A DNA stretch of 64,000 nucleotides from the NCBI GenBank assembly GCA_941918925.1, contig OW799234.1:109985884-110049883 (forward strand), read 5' to 3'. The DNA comes from Phyto melanocephala. Its lineage: Eukaryota > Arthropoda > Insecta > Diptera > Rhinophoridae. Positions 1-11,885 of this stretch are shown piece after piece; the stretch's first letter is position 1; the number at the start of each line of letters is the position of its first letter. The position numbers and the translations under genes are program-made. The notes under the pieces were generated by a model. It was not told the origin of the DNA. It saw nothing but the letters and a program-made list of their open reading frames with translations, and did no database searches.

Positions 1-603
1 GTTTAATGTTTGCTAAATAAGTCAAATGTGGTAATGCAAATCTAATACAGTTTTTAAGGTGCTAATTTACAGATTATGTTTGTGCAGTAACCCAGCAAAA
101 AAAAATATGACAAAAAAGGGATTCAACTGGTGACCAAGTGATTAATATAAGGTAAAAACAATAATGACTTTAATATTAGCGTGTCATTAGAGATCACGCG
201 AGATTATAAATATATATGTAACTGCAATCCCTTGTAAAAAGTGCATAGTAATCATGCATATTTGGTGAAAAGCATTCAAAGTTTCATCAGCTGATCTTAT
301 TTGTTTACACGAACCGTTAAAAATATTTTGTATGATATTGGCTGTTTGTTTAAGCACATCATTTATGGCAAATTATTTCGCACTTGTTTTTTTTTTTTTT
401 TTTTTTTGCTGGGAACTAGTGTAACAGCTACAAACAACTTGTCAAAAATTGTGGAAAAAAAACAGATTATTTTTAATTATAAAAAAATAATCTTTTATTT
501 TTGAAACGGATTTATATGAATTAAAATACATATTAATACAATTCGAATCAAGTTTCAAATCGGTCAGATTTAATAATTCTTTATCATAACTATTTAAGCT
601 ACC
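1..603. other. AT-rich non-coding stretch with long T run
   Basis: I see no gene here. The only notable feature is an uninterrupted run of 21 T at 387-407. The short open frames on both strands around 301-642 are Phe/Lys/Asn-rich translations of this low-complexity DNA. Confidence 0.7.
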
Positions 604-1116
604 TTTTTTACATCCTTCAAAAAAAAAATGAAAAAAAGTCATTCCCTATGAAATTTCTACAATTATCATTTCCGACCCCATAAAATATATGGTTTTTTAA
701 AGCTTATGAATAGGGGAGTCGATAAGACTTTGTCATTCAGTCCGTGTGTATGTTGAAATCAACTTTTTAAAGCCGCACGACATCGTCTAGACTCGCGTGA
801 GGTATTAAAATATCATAAATATTCGGGAACAGATTGGTTTTGAAAACCAGAAAAATCGGTACGTAAACAACTGAGATACATATAAGGAAAAAACCACGAC
901 CACCTCGTTTTTTTCACAACAACAACATACAACACATGCATAAAAACGTGGTATACTGGTCAAAGTAAACGTGGCATCAAATCCCAGCTGGGCCAAAAAA
1001 AATTCTTTTAAATTTTTTTTTTTAACATATTTACATAAACTTGTTATTTAATGACTACAGGTTGTGAAGGGCATATAAGATTTTGCACGGCCGAATAAAG
1101 CACTCTTACTTGTTTT
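604..1116 (+). mobile_element. mini-me/INE-1-like element, copy a
   Basis: Diverged full-length copy. In order it has a degraded leading end, the core TTTCCGACCCCATAAAATAT near 666, a short remnant of the GTCY tract near 735, the GTTGAAATCAACTTTT block near 752, the A/C-rich ACCACGACCACCTCG block near 894, the CAAATCCCAGCTGGGCC block near 977, an A/T-rich spacer, and the trailing end with GTGAAGGGCATATAAGA, a TTGCACGGCCGAA hairpin remnant and ACTCTTACTTGTTTT. Known: INE-1/DINE-1 elements are non-autonomous, Helentron-associated and share this core. It belongs to the same subfamily as the copies at 33.0 and 51.9-53.6 kb. The 63-residue open frame across it is not a gene. Confidence 0.85.
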
Positions 1117-1317
1117 CAATCATTTAGTTTTTTCCACAATATTATTCAAACAAAACAATAAAAAAAATATATAATTAACGATACAAATTTTAAAAACATA
1201 GTTTTGTTTCAAGTTAGAGATCTTTAAAAAAACAATTAATTATAAAAATTGTATACACTTTTTTTGATAGTATTGTAAAACATGATTAAAATACTATGAT
1301 ATTTTATGAGAAAAATA
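1117..1317. other. AT-rich non-coding gap
   Basis: Very AT-rich DNA between two mini-me type copies. I see no feature in it. Confidence 0.6.
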
Positions 1318-2827
1318 TATACTCAATACCCGGCTGCGCCGAAACTGAAGTTTTTGATTTATATAGGTGTGTCAGAATTCAATTAATGGCCTTGTCGTAG
1401 TTTAGTCTATATTTCTGATTTAATCTTGTTCGCCATTTTATTTCGGTCTCCATCTACTTTTTTCACCAAATACTTTTTTTTGATATTGATAGGATTAAAA
1501 AACAGTTACCTGAATTTTGCTTTAAACGCCATCTTGGATTTTAACTTTTATATTGTTTTTGATATTCTGCTAGTGCAACCCTCTTATTTGATACCTATAT
1601 TAGGTCTCTCGGTCTTAAAGCTAAAAGCAATTGATTCTCCTTTACAAATTTAAACAAAAATACTAAAGCAATCAGTCAGCTTTAAACCAATTTGCCCATT
1701 TTTTTTTAAATAATTTTTAAGACTACGACTTGCAATTTAATGTCGCCACCTTGTTAACAAATAAATTCTAAGTTTCAGGACCTTAATATATATGTATGTA
1801 TATGTGAAAATAATAATTTTTCAACATTATTTCTGCCTGCTTTTATGCCGATGTGTATAAAACTTAATATGATATTCCAAAAGGCATCTATATGTATATT
1901 GACAAACGTTTTGTGAGATGTCAAAAAGCTGAAAATGTTAATATTTTTTTTTTGTTAAAAATTTTATTGGTAAATGGCAATTGAGTTTCTTTGTCTATAT
2001 CTCAGCAGATTTTATTTCAAAAAGTTTGATATCATATGCAATGACGTGTGGCATATTGTTACGTTTATAAAGATTTTAAGCCTTGGTTTATTTTCTTTAA
2101 ATAAACCGGTGTTCGTTTTACATATTCTGAAGTGTTGAGGAGCCATTCCCTTGTATCATACTTTCCATACAACCAAACAATCACCCTGTAACTTTACTAC
2201 ACATACATTTCATTGCACGCATAAGCTTAAATGTTAACAATTGTCTCTCAAATAAACACATAAAGTCCGCTATCATTATTTATAAATAAATAAAAGATTG
2301 ATAGTCATTTAATTGTTATACATGTGATTATTTCGGGTCTGGTAGAGTCATCTTCAGGCAGTCGTTAGAAATATTTGGCATCCGAGCCAGCTACGTCTGT
2401 TCATCAACATTAAGCACCTTATAATCAAAGTAAATTTGTTGTACACACAACACACTCTGTTGTATTACTAAGGTGACCAGCTGCACTTGTTCAACTATTT
2501 ATAATAGCACTGCACAAATCGTTATGATCTTCAATTTTCTACAAATTTTTATAACAATAACTCTAATATTTTTAAAAATAAAAGTTAGTTATCGTGGTAT
2601 ATGATAAAAAGGTTTAGTTTTGTTTCGCACGTATATGTTTTCCCTGTGAAAAGGTTTTAAATTGTGATAATCGCCTGCAACAAATGCAAATAAGACTAAA
2701 TCTTTAACAATATGGAGGCCTTAAAAAAATTCATTTCAACGAATAGCTTTTAGTGAAAGAATATTGAAGAAATTACAAACGGAATAACGAAGCTATTATA
2801 CTTCTATGAGCACGGTGAAGGGTGAAC
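1318..2827 (-). mobile_element. probable old long mini-me copy (family D interior)
   Basis: The left edge (1318-1345, ACCCGGCTGCGCCGAA) looks like a decayed trailing end of the mini-me family. The right edge (about 2755-2827, with AAATTACAAACGGAATAACG and GGTGAAGGGTGAAC) looks like its leading end in reverse. Between them, 1520-1600 (CGCCATCTTGGATTTTAAC then ATTCTGCTAGTGCAACCC) resembles the interior of the long copy at 19.3-20.5 kb, in the same order. Joining the two edges into one 1.5-kb element is inference; they could be separate fragments. Confidence 0.4.
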
Positions 2828-4004
2828 ATAAATAAAATATTAAATTTTATAAAAGACAAAAAACAAAAGAAGCAAAAAGTAGCATTAATTCATTAAAATA
2901 TTTGAAAAATTCAAAGGGAGGTCATTGTACTTTTACAAACAAAAATAAAAAAAATTAAAAAAGATACCAACTGTTATAAAAAAGGAAAACGAAATGTTTG
3001 TTTATAAACACATAAGTATTGTAAAAAAAAATATATATAAAAGATTTATTTCTTAGTATTTCAAAAATAAAAATTTATATTTCATAGGATGTTCTTTTAA
3101 AAGTTTAATCTTGCGCTTTGTAGTCTTATCTATTTTTGAAAACAACGTTTAAGTTTTAAGATAATTTTAATTCTGTTATGCAATATTATCATTTCTAAAG
3201 GCCATATATATCATCGTAGTCAAAAAGTTTAACATTATCAAGTATTTATTTGAAAAAAAAAACTGACGATATAAATGTCTTTTACATACTTCTGCTTGAT
3301 ATTTCCACAGATTTGTCCTATAATTTAAATTATTATTAAAATTTATGAGATTTCAAATGACCTTTTGCTGTAGTTGACCTTCTTAAAAAGATGGTATGAC
3401 ATTTTTCTCCAAAATGACTATTATTTGGCGCCAATCATATCAACTGACTATTTATCTTAATTTTTTTTTTGAAGCAAGTTTATTAATTTATTACATTTTA
3501 ATTTCTTATTAAATTTAACATTTTGTTAAAACAAAAACTTTGTATTGAGAGACTTGGAAAGATTTATTGTTTTTTTTTTAAGATAGTACATTTAAATGTA
3601 TTCCCTTTTAGCTGATAAATTTTAACAAGATATACGTTGTTTTTTTCAATTTTAAGGTCATTGTATTGTAAGAAATAGTGAACATTTGTTAATGATAATA
3701 ATTCAATTAAAATTATACAATTTTAACAATGTTCAAAATTAAGCGGAAAGAATATAAAAAACAAAAGATTTTTTTTCTCATGAACACATGGAGAATTTAA
3801 ATGATACGGAAGACGCATGTGACAATCTAAGACTCAATATCTAAAAGAGGAATAAATAACGAAAATGTCATTACTGAACTTATAGCCTGTAAATTCCTTT
3901 AAATGGACAATGTTTTGTTAAAAGAACGCTTATGTCAGGAACAAGTTTTTTTATATATGTTTGTTCATGAGCCATTGTCGAAATAATAGAAAGGATTGCA
4001 AGAT
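2828..4004. other. AT-rich non-coding stretch
   Basis: No gene, repeat end or RNA recognised. The sequence is dominated by A and T runs. Confidence 0.6.
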
Positions 4005-4962
4005 TAAGGTGCTTTCAGACAACATACATTTTACATATTGCATGTCAAATTTTTCACTGCAATATTAATACATATCATGGCGTTGCATTGAAACATTGCT
4101 TATGTGGATACATTTAAAAAAATATTATATTCAATTAGAGCATGCCCTATTTTGATCCGAATTAAACATTTGACATCAACTGTCAACTGCTTGGCAACAG
4201 TATTTTTAAGTTTTACTTTTTGATTAATAAAAAAAAAATTGCTTTTATTTAATACTTTAAAAAAGATTAAGTTCTCTAAATCTATTTCACACTCCTTATT
4301 TTAACAAATATTTTTTTTACAAAAATTGCACACAAAACCAATTATCAGTTATTGTAAACAAAAGGATGGCCGACTTCCTAAACACAAGTTGCAATTCATA
4401 ATTTAAAAAAATGCGTATGCAATGCTAAACTTGGCTTAAGTGCAACCTTGCGTTGCAGAGATTTTTTTTTGCATTTTATCGGCATTTAGGAACGCTCATG
4501 GATCCACTTTTTGTCTCTGCAATATAAAGTGTTTAATTATTTAAATTATTAGTCTGTGATTCAAATAAACTCTATCAATTATAAATAATTTATTAAAAAT
4601 AAACAAAGAAAATACTAACTCAGCCATTGCAGCTCAACTGTTTGCATACAAAATAAAAATGATGCGCGATTTTGACAGCTGATACTTAGTAAAATGAGTT
4701 GCCAAATGATTAGGAACATTGGACATTGTTAGAAAGTTTACATATGCGTTTACGAAGTGTATGCATTGTAAATATGCATTGCAACTTGCGTTTCGGAAGT
4801 CGGCCGATGTTATGTCAGACGTAATTACAGATGTATGTACGTGTGAAAATAAAAGTTATAAACCATCTGTTAAATATTGATTTTGACAGACATATTACAT
4901 ATGTATGGATCACAAAAGTGACAAGTCATATGTAAAATACATCCCGTCTGAATTCAGCTTTA
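4005..4962. mobile_element. TIR element, family G, long copy
   Basis: The two ends are inverted repeats. The left end has TTCAGACAACATACATTTTA then CATATTGCATGTC (4013-4045). The right end, read on the other strand, has TTCAGACGGGATGTATTTTA then CATATGACTTGTC. The outer few bases (TTAAGG left, CTAAAG right) are less exact, so the target duplication is not settled. The interior block at 4133-4200 (CAATTAGAGCATGCCC through GCTTGGCAACAG) recurs in the copy at 23.4 kb, which ties the two together. A second MITE (4368-4805) is nested inside, leaving about 520 bp of this element. No transposase frame is visible, so it is non-autonomous. Superfamily not assigned. Confidence 0.65.
4368..4805. mobile_element. 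MITE with about 33-bp TIRs, nested in family G element
   Basis: Left end GGCCGACTTCCTAAACACAA then GTTGCAATTCATA; right end on the opposite strand GGCCGACTTCCGAAACGCAA then GTTGCAATGCATA. About 30 of 33 positions match. Both ends are flanked by GAT (4365-4367 and 4806-4808), a plausible 3-bp target duplication. The element is 438 bp with no open frame. A 3-bp duplication would fit PIF/Harbinger, but GAT is not the usual target, so the superfamily is left open. Confidence 0.7.
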
Positions 4963-7900
4963 GCGCGTTCAACCTCTAAACATGTTATGTTATTTACACT
5001 AGTCTACAGAAAAAAAAACACACGTTTCTTAATCACTAAATTTTACATCCTTAATTGTTGTTATCATTTAGATAGTTTATGTATACAAGAATATTTACCT
5101 CTTAATTGTTTATCGGTGATATAATACATCGATGCCTTACTTCCTCAACCTCGTAACTTAAAAAATACGGTTTTGACTTTTTCATATCAAACGATAGTTT
5201 TATGCTTCAACTAAAAAGATTAGCATATTATTACTACTAATATACATAAATACAATCAATTCCATAAAAATTGCATTTAAACTTTTAACCAAACACCGAA
5301 GTACAAAAAGATGAACCGTTTTTTTTTCTCTCCTGAAAAATTTTATTTTTTAAGATACGAGGTTAAGGAATAACTTTGAATAAAATTTTCATGAGTTATT
5401 TAAAATAAAAATTTCTTAAATTTATTCTTAGAATTTCTATTAATGATATTAGCATCTAAGGTTTGTCCTTTTGATTAAAAATGCATTCCAGTAGGCTGGT
5501 GTTATAAAACTCATTGTCCATAGTATTTTATAATCAAAAGATTAATTTTTTTGTAATGACTATAAAGAGAGTATTTGGAAATTTTAAGCTCTCTGCAGCG
5601 TTAACAAACTAAACATCTGCCTACGTATTTACACTTGCTAAGTTAAACTTAGTCAGGAACTCAAACTTTATGACCATGCACTGCAAAATAAGTTCGAAAA
5701 AATTCAAAAACAATAAACTTTTTATTTGCTGTAAATATGTGAATTAGAGCCAGTGTTACCACTTCTTGGTAATCGAAAAAAGATTAATTTTATTCAAAAA
5801 GGTTAAAAAAAGGCTACAACAATATTTAGATGATATTTTATTAAAATTTTTTATTTAAAACCACGTATAGATTTTTACATAGACTCAGAAAATTGTGAAT
5901 GCAAGTTAAAGTAAACCGATAATTTATTATTATTATTATGGATAACTTCCATTTAATACTGACTTTAGGTCAAATTTAGAATGGCCAGTTAATTTTAAAT
6001 AATATTTAGCCAAATCTTAAAATGCGGTTGTGCAGGGAAGCAGTTATCCAGCAAACAAGAAGACAAGAATTTGAAATATGATAATTAATGTTATTTCCTG
6101 TGGTAATATTTAAAGCTGAGGTAATTTTAAGATAATTTGGTTCAATGCAGTTTAAATGAGGGACAATCAATAACATTTTTGCAGACTTCTCTCACATGAT
6201 CCATTAGAGAAATTGAACTTTGTACTGCTAAAAACATACACAATAATAACTACTGTTGCTGAGTTTTTATATTAATCAGCTGTTTTTTTTTGTTTTTGGT
6301 TGAGCGTTCAATATACAGCATTTGTCATTTATTTTGTAGAATGCCTTTCTAGATTTTGCACTCGCTTATTATTTATTCAAATTTTTAATTAGTAGTCCAC
6401 TTTTTTCGAAATTTTTGTGGATAGTTTTTTTATTTCCTTTTGCAACTTTTGTTGCTCACGACTTCTATTAAATGTCACTTTATTACCAAAATCCAGTAAA
6501 TCCAAATAATAAATACGGCTATTACTTAAGCACGTACCAGAATCATACATTACCCGTCAACTTTTTTGGAACTTTTCTAAATGTAAAATAACACTGTTGC
6601 TAGATTTTTACCATACATATTTACGAGCAACTTAATTAAAATATTTTTAAGCAGAAATTTTAAAATGTCTATAAAAACGCAAAAAATAACTAAATTATTT
6701 TTTTTTCGGCTAAACCAGATTGAGAAAGGCTAAGTTTAGACTGAAAAAGAGCTAAATTGGCAACTTTGATTGGAGAAAAAATATAGAGCGAAGCCAATTT
6801 TAAAAAGGAAATTGTTTGGCCTAACGCAGGAGCTACTTTTTTAAATTTTTCCCTATATATCGAGAAAATCAATGTTTTTTTTTCCATTTACCTTAAGTAT
6901 ACTGTTCTTGCCTTTATTTACTAGATTTCAGTTCCTACCTCCCTGATTAACCACTCTCATGTCTCTTACAATATTTTGCCTTCTTTGTTGACGAATGTAG
7001 GAGTCATTTTAATTTTTTTTCTTTAGGACAATAGCTTTTAGATTAAAGCATTAGACTTTTCGAGGAATTAAAAGTCCATTAATCAAACTTCATGATCCTA
7101 CTGTAAACACCGAAAAAAGAACAAAGAAAAATTAAAAAAGTCGACCCACCCTGATCTAATATACCCAAATCCAGAACATTTGTTTCTAAAACATGTTGCC
7201 GTAAACATGTTGCTAAGAAGATAAAGATCACAAAATGCAACTAAATATAATTTTACATATCATAGAATACTCGAGGCTTATGCCATATTATGATATTTAT
7301 ATATAATATTTATATGCACATGAGCAAATATTTTTAATTTTTATTAAAACTGATTTGCATGCGAACGAATCATTGGGCACTACGTCAAATATTTAATAAG
7401 ACACCCAGCACCAGCAGAATTAAAGCATCATCATTTACGCTCATTGAATATTATCTATAAATTGTATTTGTTTTATGTATGTATTTCTACAAGAACTTTT
7501 CATTTGAACTTTTGCACATTATCGCAAACAAACAAAAAAAAAACATTAAAAGAGGAAGAAAACATAAAACGAAACGACTTTGGCGCCAAATGCAACATTT
7601 GCAATGAAAAATTCGTGCTGATTTATTTATACTGATTAAAGTGAAGTATAAACGAAGAGTACTGTGGCAGACCCCACTAGCACTGCTTAGAATACAACGA
7701 TGAGTTGAAAGAGAAAAATAGGCTGCAGCAAAATCTAATTAAAATTTTACCACAAATAATGTTCAAATGCTCATCTTACTATCCTCTTAACAAGTAGCGC
7801 GGCAAATACTATTTTCATTTAAAAGAAAAAAAATTATGTATAAAAAACAATGTGGCATTAAAGTATATATACACAGACGCTAATATTGATAAGAATTAAG

Positions 7901-8189
7901 TTAAAATGAACATTTGCACGATTTTTTTGGTTCTCATCAGATTTTTTTTTATTATTTTTCATTGTTATGTTTTTCTGCTATTTTATTTATATTGTTGCAA
8001 GAGGGAGTTTCACAGAAAATACAAATTTAATTTCTTACCCTCGAAGAATAGAAATGGTACATTTTCATCGACAGTTTTGGCACAAATACATGTTTTACCC
8101 AAAAACAGATATTTTTCTACTTGACTTCGCAAACATATTTCATATCAGCAAAATCCTTTAAATGTTGCACTGCAAAACGTCTTACCCGT
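4963..8189. other. AT-rich non-coding stretch, about 3.2 kb
   Basis: No gene recognised. Open frames at 6690-6887, 7444-7635 and 7906-8161 are Phe/Lys/Ile-rich and show no family motif. I see no clear element ends here. Confidence 0.55.
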
Positions 8190-9003
8190 GGTATATACCC
8201 TTCAGACAAAAGTTTGTCATTCCGTTTCTAATTTCTACTGTATTCACTTGCGCCCCATAAAGTGTGTATGTTCTGAATCCTTATAAATTTTGAAGTCGAC
8301 TTAGCAATATTCATCTGTCTGTCCGTCCGTGTGAGCGTTAAATTCAACTTTTAGAAGCATCTTTAGGTACCACGGACGCCAATATACTATTCGTTTATCA
8401 TAAATACTCTCGGAAATTTTATTTTCGAAAACCAGCAATTTTTACATAAATATAGCTGCTGAAATATTAACAAAAAAAAAACAGATATGCCTCTAGTTTT
8501 TTTTTTGCAACAACAAAATTCTTTTAAAAAAACCATAGCAAAAGCGGGCGGTTTTGTTTGTGTAATGTTATTGTAATTTATATATTTTTGTATACTTAAT
8601 AATGTGTACATATGTTTGTAATGCAAAGGTTTTCATTTATTAAAGGCTATAATACACGGCATGTTTTTTACATCTGACTTGACAAATTCCACACTGATAA
8701 ATAGGAACATGTTGTATATAACCTTTTAACATTACTTCTGTTAAAAACATGTGTTGAGTCATCTGCTGCTGTAAAGCAGTCAGCGACGGTAACCTGTAAA
8801 AGAACAATTTTGACAGACATGTAGATTTACTTATGTCTAACAAATTTTAAAGACAGATGTAAAAACCATGCTGTGTATTATAGCCTTAAGTAAGTCTATA
8901 TCTGTTTCACCAACAACTTGATTACAGTTGCGTATCTACATTTTTGTGAAGGGTATTTTGAGATTCGACACAACTAAATATAGCGATCTTCCTTGCTGTT
9001 TTT
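8190..9003 (+). mobile_element. mini-me/INE-1-like element, copy h, interrupted by a MITE
   Basis: Leading end GTATATACCCTTCAG at 8190, core GCGCCCCATAAAGTGTGTAT at 8253, GTCTGTCCGTCC tract near 8320, AATTCAACTTTTAGAAGC block near 8341. The trailing end lies at about 8944-9003 (TGTGAAGGGTATTTTGAGAT then TCGACACAACTAAATATAGC). The two halves are separated by the family G MITE at 8640-8889. The copy is old, as shown by many substitutions against those at 45.8 and 63.1 kb. Confidence 0.75.
8640..8889. mobile_element. MITE, family G, short copy
   Basis: Ends are long inverted repeats: left AAGGCTATAATACACGGCAT then GTTTTTTACATCTG; right, on the other strand, AAGGCTATAATACACAGCAT then GGTTTTTACATCTG. 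TTAA or TAA flanks both ends, so a TTAA-type target is possible but unproven. Same family as 4005-4962 and 23396-23717, of which it is an internally deleted version. The open frame at 8640-8843 (minus) spans it and is not a gene. Confidence 0.8.
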
Positions 9004-10454
9004 GTATTTAAAACTCTAGTACATCAATCTAATTTTAAAAACTCAAAACTAAATCACAACATAGCGGAAGCACTTCGAGATTAAATAATTTATAATAAAC
9101 TTTTTTATTTTCCCGCTATCAACTCTTTTGCTTGTATGTGAGAGAAACTTCATGAACAAACTACCCTTAATTATGTATTTTCTTACTCCCAGTATTTTAT
9201 CCGGATTCTGCAGGCTGATCAAATACTAAGTTATTTGAAAACTATTCAATACATTAAACATTATTTTTACAATAAGGCATATGGTGTATTTTAAAATATC
9301 TATTATAGTTTTGGTATTGTAGATCACTAACATTAACTTCTGAGTGTATAGCTGCACAGCCAGTAGTGGTAAACTTTAAACAATTTCTGGAAAATTTTAT
9401 ATATCTTGCTTTTAAATTTTTTGTTGTCTTCTACAATATAAAAAAAAATAATAAAAAGAAAACGGAATAGAATAGAAAATAAACCTGACAACAGCGATAA
9501 CAACTAGATAATATAGAGCTGAAAATAAATTGCGCTTGCGTAAATTCCCAAGACATTTAAGAGAGCAGCAGATGTTGCAACATTGGAGGATTAAATATAA
9601 GACAAATACCCAACAGATATTGATAGATGAATGGTTAGATAGATAGACGTCCATCAACATTCTAGTTGTACATAACTAAAAACCATACAACAACAATAAA
9701 AAAAGGGATTTTTTTTTTAACAAAAAAATAAGAAAATGAAACACTTGTTAACTTTATTGTATTTTGCAGTCTTACAATATTCTTGGGAGTTTGCTTGAAA
9801 GAAAAAAACGCAAAATAACGAATAAAAACAAAAGTTTTTTCAGACTATGAGGAAAAAGCAACAACAACAACAAAGAATCATAGTAGCAACAACCCTACAA
9901 TAACACATTAACGAATTACTCATAAATATACTGAGACCGAGTAGCAGTGTATACATAGTACATAGTGTACGGACATAGTAAATAAATTGATGTAGACCAT
10001 GTATATTATGAAAGTTATAGTTAGGCAACTAACCAGTTGCTGGAGTTTTTATTTTTCAGAAGAAATTGAAAATAAAACTAAGAGTTTTCTGCAGCAAGAA
10101 CAACTTTTAGCGGCATCCAACAAGAAACATACATGCATACATACATACATATGCCACCAATAGAATTATAAAATGTCTCAGGCTTAAGTCTTAGAAAATA
10201 ATATTGTGATTATTGCTATTTGAGTTGCATAACTGACCACTGCCGCTGACACTACACAAATCTACACAATTCTCACTAAGTATTTTAATTTTTTTATTCC
10301 TTTCCAGTATAAATATTTTCGTTGCAGTTGTTGCTTTTTATTGTTATTGTTAGTTTTTTTTTTGTATTTTTTATTACTTTTTCCACAAGCAGCTAATATT
10401 TTAACAGCAGTTAGGAATTAAAATCTATAAAAACAACATTGAAAAGAAACTTAA
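9004..10454. other. AT-rich non-coding stretch
   Basis: No gene recognised. A short CATA microsatellite lies at 10131-10151. Open frames at 9412-9660 and 9840-10028 translate CAA repeats and A/T runs. Confidence 0.6.
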
Positions 10455-10545
10455 ACCGCGACACAAGATGGCTGGGAAGCACATTGTCAAGACGTTCAAT
10501 GTGTGCTCAGCGTGTTGGACCTGGTGGTGGTCGTCAATTTAAGTT
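10455..10545 (+). other. GC-richer island, open in three frames
   Basis: About 90 bp of roughly even base composition sits in DNA that is otherwise about three-quarters A+T. All three plus-strand frames are open across most of it. One carries ATG in a CAAGATGG context and runs 24 codons to a stop at 10543. Another reads Arg-Val-Gly-Pro-Gly-Gly-Gly-Arg-Gln-Phe and continues to 10582. It could be a small exon or a worn transposon exon. I do not recognise the product. Confidence 0.25.
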
Positions 10546-10582
10546 TTTACACATTAATCGCCCACTTATAAAAATTGTTGTG

Positions 10583-11699
10583 TGAATTTCTGTTTTACTT
10601 CTAATGATTTTTTTAAGAAAATAGTGTTGCACAATTAGAGATTACTTGAGTACCGAAGACCCAAAGATTATTTATGTATGTTGCATGTATAACCATGCAT
10701 GTTTATAATTAAAATCAATAAAAATCAGGAGTTTACTGGTCATTGGGAAAAAGTTTTTCTATTATTTAATTTATGCTCCTTGAGTTTAAAAATCTTTTAT
10801 GAATGGAAAAGTTATTAAAATTTGTCACACAATTTGTTAAAGATTTTTTAAAAATTAATAAAGCGTCTTGAAACCTAAGGAAGTTTAAGAAAGAAATAGA
10901 AAGGCTTTTTTAATATTTTCTTTTCAATTCCTATAAAGCAGAAAATAATACACAAAAACTATCATTTGCTTCATTAACGTGGATTGATTAAATGCCAAAA
11001 AAGCAATAGTAGTTTTAGAACAATAATAATAATTAACTAGTCAAAAATTACTTTTCATTTATTTTTCAGATTTATTCATATAATATTTACTTGAACAAAA
11101 AGGGAAATCCCCTAAATACAAATTTAACTAACACACTTAAATGGAGGGACCACGTTTACACCATTAACTTAAAGCGGTGTTTAAATAACACCACAAATCA
11201 TCTAATCTGATTAAGAGGTTTTTTTAATAATACCAGAAGTCATCTGATCTGTCAAAAAATTAAGTCAGATAAGCAAAATCCTATAGTTTAAACCGATTCA
11301 AAATGATACAAACCTAAAATCTAATTGCCACCTTTGATAGTCCGATTAGTTTTTCATTTTATGCAATTTTTGTTTGGATGAACAATTGTAAAAACAACTG
11401 TTTTCATCTGATTGAATTTGAGTTGAATCCGATAATGTAAACTTAAAATGATTTTAAAATGTTTTTTGACGAGCGTACAATTTCAAGGAGTTTATTTGTT
11501 GATTTCTCAAATGTAAAATCCGATTACAAATCCTCTGATCCAAACACTGCTTAAGTGATAGCAATGACAAAACAAATTAAAAATAATTGAAATTGTGGTC
11601 TTGGTTTGTGTCATTATCTGCCAGTAACAATTTTTTTAGCACAGTTTAATATGAAATTAGGGTTCTTTACTTTGCGAAAAGTTTTGTTGTGTTTTGTTA
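10583..11699. other. AT-rich non-coding stretch
   Basis: Nothing recognised. Several tracts around 11150-11550 repeat the motif ATCTGATTAAG/ATCTGATCTG/CATCTGATTGAA, which may be an old local duplication or the subterminal part of an unrecognised element. Confidence 0.5.
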
Positions 11700-11885
11700 T
11701 GTTTGACAAAGAATTAGACTGCCACAGAAAATGTATTTTTTGTATTTTGAAGCTCATTTGGTATGCCTGTGTGGAGGAGATAAAACTGATGTAGATTAAG
11801 AGACACGCAGGCATAGCTGGAATGAGGCGAAACAGCTATTTCCGGTAGCTTTCTACGGGCCAGAATTAACAGTTGCATTTTAAGG
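11700..11885 (+). pseudogene. RNase H relic of a non-LTR retrotransposon
   Basis: Read on the plus strand, one frame gives EEIKLM, a TAG stop, then IKRHAGIAG. After a frameshift the next frame gives NEAKQL, then FYGPEL. The family consensus in retrotransposon RNase H domains is L-x-W-(I/V)-P-G-H-(S/A)-G-I-x-G-N-E-x-A-D. The stop falls exactly where the Trp belongs (TGG to TAG), and the G-N-E follows in the shifted frame. This is what a decayed RNase H C-terminal motif should look like. The active-site Asp/Glu residues further upstream cannot be placed with confidence. The stretch is also GC-richer than its surroundings. No ends are seen. Confidence 0.45.

Noticed and set aside
5751..6610. AGTGTTACCA at 5753 and ACTGTTGCTA at 6592 as ends of a hAT-like element
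   Set aside because: The match is only a few bases long and no target duplication is seen.
7906..8161. Two overlapping plus-strand frames of 64-72 codons
   Set aside because: Low-complexity N-terminus, no splice sites or motif, and they run up to the start of a mini-me copy.
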